From Hyphomonas sp. (GTDB lineage: Bacteria; Pseudomonadota; Alphaproteobacteria; Caulobacterales; Hyphomonadaceae), in contig VMTE01000030.1 of NCBI GenBank assembly GCA_013791775.1, positions 1 to 64,000 of the forward strand: a DNA stretch of 64,000 nt. Reading direction: 5' to 3'. The position numbers and the translations under genes are program-made. How positions within the stretch are numbered: position 1 is the first letter of the stretch; the number at the start of each line of letters is the position of its first letter. This document shows, piece after piece, positions 8,231-15,122 of this stretch. The notes under the pieces are model-generated. The model made no database searches. It was not told the DNA's origin and saw only the letters and a program-made list of their open reading frames with translations.

Positions 8231-9169
8231 ATGACCGCCGAGACCACCGAACCAATGGCCAGCTCCGCAACCGCGGCCGTACTCGAAGAATTGCAGCTTT
8301 ATGGCTATCGGCCTTTCGCCGACGAACCCGACCCGAGACCCTTGCCCGAAGCCGACGCCCTCCAGGGTGCGATAGCCGACATCTTCGACGCGCTCGCCGC
8401 CACGCTGGAAGACACGCGTCTCGAACCGGATCTCGAAGACCTGCTCTGGTCCGTGACCAACCTGTTTCATCGCACAGCGGCCCGCGTCGACCGCGACCTG
8501 GACGACAATGAGCAGGCCCAGAAACGCTCGCAGCGCGAACAGGACGGGTCGGAAATTCGCTCGGTCGAACTTGAAGCCCTGACGGCGCAAGGAACCACGC
8601 TGATCGAGCGGCGCAACGCTTACGAGCTCATGCGCGATATCGCCGCCGACCACTTCGAGACCCATATCGGTCAGACCTGGCGACCGCACTCGGGATCACG
8701 GATCAGTCACCGGACGCTGACGGCGGCCATGATCGACAGCCGCGACTATCTCTCGGCGAAGCGGCGCGCGGAGATCGAACCCCTCCTGCCAAGCGGACCA
8801 CGGGTTGCGTTCTCCGGCGGACTGGACGTCACCGACCATCGGGCGATCTGGGATGCGCTGGACCGTGTGAAGGCCAAGCACGCCGACATGGTGCTCCTGC
8901 ATGGCGGATCGCCCAAAGGCGCCGAGAAGATCGCCGCGTGCTGGGCCGATAACCGCAAATGCCAGCAAATCGTCTTCAAGCCGGACTGGAAGCGCCACGG
9001 CAAGGCGGCGCCGTTCAAGCGCAACGACGCGCTTCTTGAGGCGATGCCCATCGGCCTCATCCTCTTTCCGGGGTCGGGAATTACGGACAATCTGGCAGAC
9101 AAGGCCAAAAAGCTCGGCGTCCCGCTCTTCGATTTCAGGCCGAAGAACAACAAAGCGCAGGCAGCGTGA
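8231..9169 (+). CDS. DUF2493 domain-containing protein
   Basis: A 312-residue protein. The N-terminal half is variable. The C-terminal DUF2493 (YpsA-like/SLOG) domain starts at about residue 190 with RVAFSGGLDVTDHRAIWDALD and continues VLLHGGSPKGAEKIAACWADNRKCQQIVFKPDW and LILFPGSGITDNLADKAKKLGVPLFDF. The SLOG superfamily often binds nucleotides or nucleotide-derived ligands; for this ICE-borne branch no reaction is known. It is preceded by leader type B and GGAGACGATCCC before the ATG. Confidence 0.88.
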   Translation: MTAETTEPMASSATAAVLEELQLYGYRPFADEPDPRPLPEADALQGAIADIFDALAATLEDTRLEPDLEDLLWSVTNLFHRTAARVDRDLDDNEQAQKRSQREQDGSEIRSVELEALTAQGTTLIERRNAYELMRDIAADHFETHIGQTWRPHSGSRISHRTLTAAMIDSRDYLSAKRRAEIEPLLPSGPRVAFSGGLDVTDHRAIWDALDRVKAKHADMVLLHGGSPKGAEKIAACWADNRKCQQIVFKPDWKRHGKAAPFKRNDALLEAMPIGLILFPGSGITDNLADKAKKLGVPLFDFRPKNNKAQAA

Positions 9170-9290
9170 TGCCTGAGATGCATCACCTGATGCGCGCGCC
9201 GGAAGGTTTCGGCGTGCGCTGCTTTGCGCTATACTTCGAAAAGCGCCGTGGCGGTTGGTGGAGGCGCTCCATCCATGAAGGAGACCGCCC

Positions 9291-9734
9291 ATGTTTCTGT
9301 CCGCATTGCTGAGCGTTGTCGGCCTCGGCTTTCTCTGCTGGCTGTTATTCAGCCTGGCCGTCTATGCGCTTCCGTTCTTCGTCGCCGTTACTGTCGGCTA
9401 CTATGCGTTTGAAAACGGCGCGGGGCCGATCGGCGCCATCGCTGTCGCACTATTCGCCGGCGCAGTCGCTCTTATCCTCGGGCAAGTCGCGTTCGCCACG
9501 ATACGGTCACCGACCATCCGCCTGGCGATCGGCGCGCTCTATGCCTTGCCGGCCGGGTTGGCCGGTTTTCACGCGGTCAAGGGTCTCTCTGAGACCGGCG
9601 GCGCGGGCGAGACGTGGACCCTCATCTTCGCAAGCATCGGTGCAATCATCGTCGGCGCGACAGCATGGGTGCGCATCGCATCCCTTGCAGGACCAGAGAC
9701 GCAGTCCGGCGGTGTCAATTCGCATCATGCTTGA
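9291..9734 (+). CDS. Small integral membrane protein, unknown
   Basis: A 147-residue very hydrophobic protein with about four transmembrane segments (LLSVVGLGFLCWLLFSLAVY, FFVAVTVGYYAF, IGAIAVALFAGAVALILGQV, WTLIFASIGAIIVGATAWV). The start follows AAGGAGACCGCCC. Homologues recur between DUF2493 and DUF736 genes in related elements as far as I recall, but no function is known. It could affect surface exclusion or the envelope; that is a guess. Confidence 0.65.
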   Translation: MFLSALLSVVGLGFLCWLLFSLAVYALPFFVAVTVGYYAFENGAGPIGAIAVALFAGAVALILGQVAFATIRSPTIRLAIGALYALPAGLAGFHAVKGLSETGGAGETWTLIFASIGAIIVGATAWVRIASLAGPETQSGGVNSHHA

Positions 9735-10291
9735 TACGCAGCCACAGACGGCTAAATCGCTCACGTCAATGGGGATTCACTCCACGGTTAAGGTTCAGAT
9801 AAGTGGAAACCGGGATCGTGCTTGACACGTTCCGCAGCCACTTTCGTGCGTTGAAGGAACATGCCCAATCCGGCCCTTGGCGCGCAAGGTCAGAATGGAG
9901 CGGTCTCGTTCAAATCTATCCGGCGTGGTTTTAACTTTTTCTCTGAAACGATGTCGATCGCTCATCGCCTACGCTCGTTGCCGGCGTTTTTCGACTGTCG
10001 CGCTGGCCGGTGACGAACTTCTCCTGAGCCTCATCACCCACGCCCGACACGGCCTCTCATGGACTGATCTGGCCGGTATCGGCTGACGCCTCGACCGCCT
10101 TGGCCGCAACGGCGGAGCCGAACTTTCTTCCCCTGGGCTACGCCCATTCCTCGCGAAACAAGAAACTCCGTCTCCGCTGTCCTCCGCATACGCTCCGGGT
10201 CCTCCGGACTGCGTCGGCGGTCGTCCCGGCCTTGTCGATCTCCATCGAGGCCGCGACGGGCGCGGGCTCGAAAGCCAAAAGGAGAACTGAC
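9735..10291 (+). promoter_or_regulatory. Long intergenic region with leader type B, copy 2 (10151-10187)
   Basis: The 557-bp gap has no convincing gene. A low-GC stretch at about 9920-9945 (GGTTTTAACTTTTTCTCTG) could hold a promoter. At 10151-10187 the TCGCGAAACAA...GTCCTCCGC leader recurs. The region just before the DUF736 start reads AAAAGGAGAACTGACATG, sharing GGAGAACTGAC with the ParB-like gene leader. Confidence 0.45.
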
Positions 10292-10624
10292 ATGGCCACC
10301 ATCGGAACCTTCAAGAAGTCCGCCAACGAGTACGTCGGCGAAATCGTCACCCTCAGCGTTCAAGCGAAGAATGTAAGGATCATCCCGGAAGAGGATCGCG
10401 CGAACGACAACGCACCCAGCCACCGCGTCTTCGTCGGCCGAGTCGAGATCGGCGCCGCCTGGTCCAAGCGCTCGAATGAGGGCCGCGACTATCTGAGCCT
10501 CAAGCTCGACGATCCGAGTTTCACCGCTCCGATCTACGCCAACCTCTTCGACGACACCGTCATCGAAGGCGAAGAGAGCTACAGCCTTATCTGGTCGCGG
10601 TCACGCCGCCAGAGCGGCGATTGA
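10292..10624 (+). CDS. DUF736 family protein (first copy)
   Basis: A 110-residue DUF736 protein: MATIGTFKKSANEYVGEIVTL start, AAWSKRSNEGRDYLSLKLDDPSF core, YANLFDD and LIWSRSRR end. DUF736 genes are characteristic of alphaproteobacterial conjugative elements; the small beta-rich protein may bind single-stranded DNA or another component, but this is unproven. A second, divergent paralogue is at 13822. The start at 10292 has the strong AAAAGGAGAACTGAC context; a longer frame to 10100 crosses leader B and is rejected. Confidence 0.9.
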   Translation: MATIGTFKKSANEYVGEIVTLSVQAKNVRIIPEEDRANDNAPSHRVFVGRVEIGAAWSKRSNEGRDYLSLKLDDPSFTAPIYANLFDDTVIEGEESYSLIWSRSRRQSGD

Positions 10625-10633
10625 CGCCCCGAC

Positions 10634-10662
10634 AGCCCCGCCCGGTCTTCCCAGGCGGGGCT
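10634..10662. terminator. Convergent hairpin between DUF736 and XRE genes
   Basis: AGCCCCGCC and GGCGGGGCT form a perfect 9-bp stem between two convergent genes. Neither side has a U-run, so termination efficiency is uncertain; the placement supports a bidirectional terminator. Confidence 0.45.
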
Positions 10663-10666
10663 GCCA

Positions 10667-10894
10667 TCATGCCTCTCGGCTTTTCCGCTGATCGTCCAAG
10701 AGTTCGGCCGGTTTGACGTCAAGTGCCTCGGCCACGTGCCAGAGGGTGATGATAGTGACGTTCTGCTGCCCGCGTTCCATCGCGCTTATATGAGCGCGGT
10801 CAACGCCCATCCTATCCGCCAGAGCGGCCTGGCTGAGGCCGGCTTTTTCCCTAAAATACTGAAGGTTCGCGCCAAATACTTCCCGAATATCCAT
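10667..10894 (-). CDS. XRE-family helix-turn-helix regulator
   Basis: A 75-residue Cro/CI-type DNA-binding protein that is essentially one HTH_3 domain. SQAALADRMGVDRAHISAMERG is the helix-turn-helix (about residues 19-40), followed by NVTIITLWHVAEALDVKPAELL. It is convergent with DUF736 and divergent from the DUF2285 gene at 11065. A perfect inverted repeat at 10914-10946 directly upstream of its start is a likely operator, suggesting autoregulation and control of the divergent DUF2285 genes. Single-domain regulators of this kind often control transfer or excision in rhizobial ICEs; that role here is inference. Confidence 0.88.
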   Translation of the reverse strand: MDIREVFGANLQYFREKAGLSQAALADRMGVDRAHISAMERGQQNVTIITLWHVAEALDVKPAELLDDQRKSREA

Positions 10895-10913
10895 CCGCCA
10901 GTAAAATGCGGAT

Positions 10914-10946
10914 CGCGTATTTTAATGCGACGCACTATAATACGCG
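10914..10946. promoter_or_regulatory. Inverted repeat, candidate XRE operator
   Basis: CGCGTATT (10914-10921) and AATACGCG (10939-10946) are perfect complements with a 17-bp spacer. The region lies 20 bp before the XRE start and upstream of the divergent gene at 11065. TATAAT at 10936-10941 overlaps the right arm and could be a -10 box for rightward transcription. Confidence 0.5.
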
Positions 10947-11064
10947 GCGAACGACGCGGCCGCCACGAAGCTGCAACCAACCCGGCGACGTTTGCGCCGC
11001 CTGCGCTTGCTAGGTTATGGTTTCCAGTTCATTAATAATATGGGCCAACTTGCAAGGATTTCGC

Positions 11065-11340
11065 ATGCCCTCGAGACAGCACAGGATCGCCGACGCGCCA
11101 CCGAACGATGCGGCTGTGACGGTCTATGATCGCAATCACCTGAAGCTCTATATGCGCCTGCTCGATGCAAGTGAGGCCGGTGCAACGCTTGAAGATGTGG
11201 CGTCGCTCTTGCTCGGTATCGACGCCAACAAGGAGCCGGAACGTGCGCGCCAGGTCCACGACAGTCATCTATCCCGCGCTCGTTGGATGACCGAACAAGG
11301 CTACCGAGATCTTCTCAAGAATGGTCTTCCCGCAGGTTGA
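11065..11340 (+). CDS. DUF2285 domain protein (short)
   Basis: A 91-residue protein carrying the DUF2285 signature: VTVYDRNHLKLYMRLLDASEAGATLEDVASLLLGID, then RARWMTEQGYRDLL near the end. DUF2285 domains in ICEs are associated with transfer-activator proteins (compare the FseA/MsiDE regulators of ICEMlSymR7A, whose two halves are DUF6499 and DUF2285). I start it at the ATG at 11065 (MPSRQHRIAD), whose text matches the family N-terminus; the GTG-type start at 11017 is less likely. It sits directly before the frameshifted DUF6499-DUF2285 gene. Confidence 0.8.
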   Translation: MPSRQHRIADAPPNDAAVTVYDRNHLKLYMRLLDASEAGATLEDVASLLLGIDANKEPERARQVHDSHLSRARWMTEQGYRDLLKNGLPAG

Positions 11341-11469
11341 TCGGCGTGCGGGCACCATGCGTAAAAGACGACGCCAGTGGCCACACAGCGCAACCGCTGG
11401 TATAAAGCGTAATATCCCGACTGACTGACGCAATTCCATGCGCCAGTTTGCGATTGGGAGGATTTCGCA

Positions 11470-12184
11470 ATGCCGTCAGATTGGCGCGACGACAAGCAGT
11501 ATGATCACTTCGATGATCTCGGTGTCTCCGGGCTCGCTTGGGAATGCCTTCGTCGGAACTCGCGCTATCGTGATGACTACGAGCTAATGCGGGAGGGCGG
11601 CGGCGCTCCAGCAGACTGGGGGTTACGATTTCGCTGTAAACCCACAGCTCAACGCACTCAGCGCTCCGATTTTCTGGCTTCCAACCGCAGCACCCGCCGT
11701 CGTTCAACTGATCGATGCTCTTCCGGACGTGGGCTTGACCTCTGCCAATCCAGCCGCGCGCATCGCATATCAGAAGATCGACGACGACGGGATTTCTTGG
11801 GTTCGGCTTAAAAACGGCGTTAATCTCGTTGGTAATTTGCTCAGTGATCGCCCCGTTGGCCTGCTACTTCCGCTAGATGACGACTGGGCAGTTCGGCTAG
11901 CCGCCGCTGATCGCCTATATCACCAACTTGTGGAGCGCGACCTGCATCCGCCTATCACGCGACAGCGACGCGAACGCCTGAAACGAGCCCTGCGAACAAT
12001 CGACGGCCGCCAGCGCGGGGCCAGTTATCGCGCCGTCGCCACAGTCTTTTTTGGAGCCGCCCGCGTGTCCGCTGAGCCATGGAAGACCAGTTCGCTAAAG
12101 GCTCAAATCGCCCGCCTTGCTGCCTACGGACGAATGATGATCGATCATGGGTACAGGAATTTGCTGAAAGGGCAATCTCGGTAG
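11470..12184 (+). pseudogene. DUF6499-DUF2285 transcriptional regulator, frameshifted
   Basis: The frame beginning MPSDWRDDKQYDHFDDLGV (DUF6499, transcriptional regulator domain) runs to ADWGLRF. The continuation (AVNPQLNALSAPIFWLP ... DUF2285 region YHQLVERDLHPPITRQRRERLKRALRTIDG ... AAYGRMMIDHGYRNLLKG) is in another frame. The switch is at 11629-11631, where GATTTCGCTG in place of GATTCGCTG supplies one extra T. Removing one T restores a protein of about 237 residues that reads through to 12184. It could be a true mutation, a sequencing error, or a programmed slip: in ICEMlSymR7A the equivalent activator is made by +1 ribosomal frameshifting between msi172 and msi171, so this site deserves a closer look. 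Confidence 0.8.
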
Positions 12185-12445
12185 GGGCAGGAAAATTGAT
12201 CAGTAAATATGCTTCTCACGTCCATAATGCGCGCCTACTGGGCGATCTTATTACCGTGTCCTACACCTTAAGATTTCTAACACCAAACGATACCTCTTCA
12301 CACTCCGTTCTCATGCCCCCCAAAGGGGAGTGACGTTTTCGCCGCGCGCTGATCGTCATCCCTCCCGGCGCGCATCTTACGCTTTTCTCGTCTCCGACAG
12401 TCCCGCGCTTCCCGAAGCGGGATGGCCTAACCGGAGACGCGACCC
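12185..12445. other. Intergenic leader before the AlpA-like gene
   Basis: The 261-bp AT-richer gap has no gene I can support. A hairpin-forming segment CCCGCGCTTCCCGAAGCGGG-like (about 12403-12422) lies before CCGGAGACGCGACCC and the start at 12446. CACTCCG/CCCCAAAGGGGAG-like repeats near 12300-12331 are present. Confidence 0.3.
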
Positions 12446-12730
12446 ATGCCCGATCCCAATGCCGGACTTCCCCCACGCTATTTGAGAACGCCGGAAGCGG
12501 CCCATTTTCTCGGCCTTTCGGGGCGGACGCTCGAAAAACACCGGACCTATGGCACGGGGCCACGCTACTCGAAGATCGGCGGGCGCGTCGTCTACGCGAT
12601 CGAGGATCTGCAAGCCTGGGTCAGCCGGGGAGAGAAGAACTCGACCTCGGACGACACGGGCGACGAGGTGTTGCCCGCCAAGCGGCATGCAGCGATCTCG
12701 CCCGCCTATGCACGGAAGGCCCGCTCATGA
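12446..12730 (+). CDS. AlpA/MerR-like helix-turn-helix protein
   Basis: A 94-residue protein with one helix-turn-helix domain of the excisionase/AlpA type: RYLRTPEAAHFLGLSGRTLEKHRTYGTGPRYSKIGGRVVYAIEDLQAWV. In alphaproteobacterial ICEs it stands between the DUF2285 regulators and DUF2840. Such proteins either help the integrase as recombination directionality factors or regulate transfer genes; both roles are inference. Its stop overlaps the DUF2840 start by ATGA, so it heads a coupled operon with the transfer genes. Confidence 0.85.
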   Translation: MPDPNAGLPPRYLRTPEAAHFLGLSGRTLEKHRTYGTGPRYSKIGGRVVYAIEDLQAWVSRGEKNSTSDDTGDEVLPAKRHAAISPAYARKARS

Positions 12731-13233
12731 GCGGCGGGGCCACTGTCGAACTCGTCTGGATCGAGAAGCAGATCGAGCACTGGATTCGCTTCGGCCGGAT
12801 CGTGCGGACAACGATCCAGAGCCGCAGTGGCAGCACCGTCGCTTTCGATCCCGGCGCCGTCTTCGCCTTCGTCCGCTGGCAGGCGAACGACTTCGGGACT
12901 ACGGAAAGCCGGATCGACATCCTGCGTGCGCCCCGACCGGGTGAGTCCTATGCGACCGTGCCGCAGGTGACACCCGGCGGCGATAGCCTGCTGCGCCAGT
13001 CCGGCTGGCTCAAGGTCGAACGGGTTCTTCAGTTCGCCGATGCGATCGAAGCGCTCGGCATCGACCCGGCCGACGCCGCGCCGGACTATTGGCGCCACGT
13101 TCACAACAGGCTGTCAGCAGGCCTGGAGCCGCGAGGCTACACAGCCGCTCAACATCGCGCCTGGCTCCTGCGCCAAGCCTGTCCACCCGATCCACTGACA
13201 TTGCGAGCCGCGTCGGCGGGGAGCGTGTCATGA
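12727..13233 (+). CDS. DUF2840 domain-containing protein
   Basis: A 168-residue DUF2840 protein: VELVWIEKQIEHWIRFGRI, then FAFVRWQANDFGTTESRIDILRA, then PDYWRHVHNRLSAG. DUF2840 genes are found almost only next to the TraF-like S26 peptidase of alphaproteobacterial elements, as here, where stop and start overlap in ATGA at 13230. The function is unknown; a part in pilin processing or in the transfer apparatus is guessed from context only. Confidence 0.88.
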   Translation: MSGGATVELVWIEKQIEHWIRFGRIVRTTIQSRSGSTVAFDPGAVFAFVRWQANDFGTTESRIDILRAPRPGESYATVPQVTPGGDSLLRQSGWLKVERVLQFADAIEALGIDPADAAPDYWRHVHNRLSAGLEPRGYTAAQHRAWLLRQACPPDPLTLRAASAGSVS

Positions 13234-13808
13234 CCCGGTTCGGATACGTCATGACGACCTATTTCTCGGTGCTCGCGATCGGCGGACTGGCCTTCGTTCA
13301 TGTGAGCCCCAAGCTGATCTGGAACGCGTCCGCAAGCGCGCCCATCGGGCTATACGCCGTTGCGTCGGACGACGATCTTGCCGTAGGCGATCTGGTCGTC
13401 GTCGATCCGCCGGAATCGCTTGCGACCTATCTCGCCGAGCGCGGCTATCTGCCCGAGGGCGTACCGCTCCTCAAGCACGTCGCTGCGCTTCCCGGACAAC
13501 GTGTCTGCCGCGATGGCGCCGCTGTCGCTGTCGACGACATCCCCCTGGCGCAGGCCCAGCCGAGCGACCGCTTCGGACGCGACCTGCCCGTTTGGCAGGG
13601 CTGCCACTTCGTCGCCAAGACGGAACTCTTCCTCCTGAATCCAAGCCATCCCGACAGTCTCGACGGTCGCTATTTCGGCGCACTCCCGGCAGACGCCGTG
13701 ATCGGGCGCGCCGTTCCGATCCTCACCGATGAAGACGGCGACGGCCACTATGTCTGGCGCGCCGATCACGACGCCGACGCTCTCGAAAATTCTTCCGACC
13801 GCAAATGA
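13230..13808 (+). CDS. S26 family signal peptidase, TraF-like pilin protease
   Basis: A 192-residue membrane-anchored serine protease of the S26C/TraF type. An N-terminal transmembrane anchor (VMTTYFSVLAIGGLAFVHV) is followed by Ser36 in SAPIGLYAV and Lys82 in LLKHVAALPGQRVC, the catalytic dyad. RP4 TraF cleaves and cyclises the TrbC pilin; a trbC gene is present at 20478, so the same job is likely. It is translationally coupled to DUF2840 through ATGA. I used 13230 rather than the longer frame from 13089, which overlaps DUF2840. Confidence 0.9.
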   Translation: MTRFGYVMTTYFSVLAIGGLAFVHVSPKLIWNASASAPIGLYAVASDDDLAVGDLVVVDPPESLATYLAERGYLPEGVPLLKHVAALPGQRVCRDGAAVAVDDIPLAQAQPSDRFGRDLPVWQGCHFVAKTELFLLNPSHPDSLDGRYFGALPADAVIGRAVPILTDEDGDGHYVWRADHDADALENSSDRK

Positions 13809-13821
13809 AAGGAACTGCCCC

Positions 13822-14169
13822 ATGGCTCAGATCGGTCAATTCACCCGCACAGAAACCGGCTTCACCGGACGCCTTCACACGCTCATTCTCTACCGAGAAC
13901 TCACCCTCGTCCCGGCAACATCGTCGGACAGCGAAAACGCGCCCGACTATCGCATCCATCACGGCGATCACGACGGACCGGAGATCGGCGCCGGCTGGAA
14001 ACGCACCGGCGAGAAGGCTGGTGAATACATCTCTTTGCAGATCGACGACCCGACCTTCGCATTTCCGATCCGCGCCAATCTCTTCAAGACCGACGCCGAG
14101 GACGGACATTGGGCGCTCTATTGGAACCGCCCCGCAAAGCGCCCCGAGAAACGCGATGAGCGCGGCTAG
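13822..14169 (+). CDS. DUF736 family protein (second copy)
   Basis: A 115-residue DUF736 paralogue of the gene at 10292: MAQIGQFTRTETGFTGRLHTL start, GAGWKRTGEKAGEYISLQIDDPTF core, RANLFK, ALYWNRPAKR end. Both copies keep the GRxxTL, IGAxW and YxSLxxDDPxF pattern but are clearly divergent, so this is not a recent duplication. It lies between the S26 peptidase and the transglycosylase, inside the transfer operon. Function unknown. Confidence 0.9.
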   Translation: MAQIGQFTRTETGFTGRLHTLILYRELTLVPATSSDSENAPDYRIHHGDHDGPEIGAGWKRTGEKAGEYISLQIDDPTFAFPIRANLFKTDAEDGHWALYWNRPAKRPEKRDERG

Positions 14170-14875
14170 ACCGTCTCGGCGCTGCGCTATTATGGCGAAG
14201 TTCCTCCTCTGCGGTCTGCTCTCCGGCGTGGTTGTCTCTCACGCCGTATCAGCAGAGACCGCGTCCTCCAGGACGGAACAAGGCGGCAATTCCTATGCTG
14301 CCTATATCGCCGAAGCTGCGCAGCGCTTCGGCTTCCCGGCGCGTTGGATCCTCGCTGTCATGCGCAGGGAAAGCGCCGGCGACGTGCGCGCCGTCAGCGA
14401 AAAAGGCGCGATGGGGCTGATGCAGATCATGCCCGATACCTGGGATGAGCTGCGCGCGCGTTACGGTCTGGGGCGCGACCCGTTCGATCCTCGCGACAAC
14501 ATTCTGGCGGGCGCCGCTTATCTCCGTGAACTGCATGACCGCTTCGGATCGCCGGGCTTCCTCGCCGCCTACAATGCGGGACCGACACGCTATGCCGAGC
14601 ATCTAGCTACAGGCCGACCGTTGCCCCGAGAAACCCGCGATTATGTTGCGGCGTTGGCGCCGCTCCTCGGCGCGTCGGTTGCAGCAGAACGGCGAGAACC
14701 GAGCGCAATTCTGACCGTGGACTGGCGCGCGGCGCCGCTCTTTTCCGCTCGTACCGACCGACAAACGCCTGCTGATGAAACGCATCTGAGCAGTGGCGCA
14801 GGCACTTTTCCTTCACACACATCCGGCGCATCGGACGGTCTGTTCCCGCCAACTGGAAACGGGGATCGGCGATGA
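14156..14875 (+). CDS. Periplasmic lytic transglycosylase (VirB1-like)
   Basis: A 239-residue SLT-domain protein that would open peptidoglycan for assembly of the transfer channel. A signal peptide (MAKFLLCGLLSGVVVSHAVSA, cleavage before ETASS) precedes the catalytic Glu72 in MRRESAG, then GAMGLMQIMP, NILAGAAYLRELHDRFG and LAAYNAGP, all hallmarks of family 1 transglycosylases. The C-terminal about 90 residues are low complexity. The start is ambiguous: ATG 14156 (MSAARP, overlapping DUF736 by 14 nt) or ATG 14192 (MAKFLL); both give a workable signal peptide. Confidence 0.88.
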   Translation: MSAARPSRRCAIMAKFLLCGLLSGVVVSHAVSAETASSRTEQGGNSYAAYIAEAAQRFGFPARWILAVMRRESAGDVRAVSEKGAMGLMQIMPDTWDELRARYGLGRDPFDPRDNILAGAAYLRELHDRFGSPGFLAAYNAGPTRYAEHLATGRPLPRETRDYVAALAPLLGASVAAERREPSAILTVDWRAAPLFSARTDRQTPADETHLSSGAGTFPSHTSGASDGLFPPTGNGDRR

Positions 14876-15122
14876 TCCCGCTGATCGCACTCTCGCGCGG
14901 TCCGTCGCGCGATGGCGTGTTTCCGGGAGGGAGGACGGGGACGGAAGGCGCAACAACAACGGGAGGGCGAGATAAAAGGCGCGGCACGGATACGCGCTAT
15001 GTCGTTGTTGTTGTTGGGTATTTCGCCCGCTGCGGTCATGGGCACAGTGCCGCCCCACGGCTCAACCCACTGTTTTTATGCGGGTTTCACCGTGCCGCGC
15101 GCTTTCAAGCGGGCGCTTTGTC
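14876..15122. other. Candidate oriT upstream of the relaxase
   Basis: The gap directly before the relaxase gene contains nested inverted repeats. CAACAACAAC (14951-14960) is complementary to GTTGTTGTTG (15004-15013), and GCGCGGCACGG (14979-14989) to CCGTGCCGCGC (15090-15100). Relaxase genes are usually next to their oriT, and no protein-coding frame here is convincing. I could not identify a nic motif with certainty. Confidence 0.5.

Noticed and set aside
9877-10086. 69-codon frame between the membrane protein and DUF736 genes
   Set aside because: Overlaps nothing but has Arg/Ser-rich text without similarity and no ribosome site; the gap is better explained as leader.
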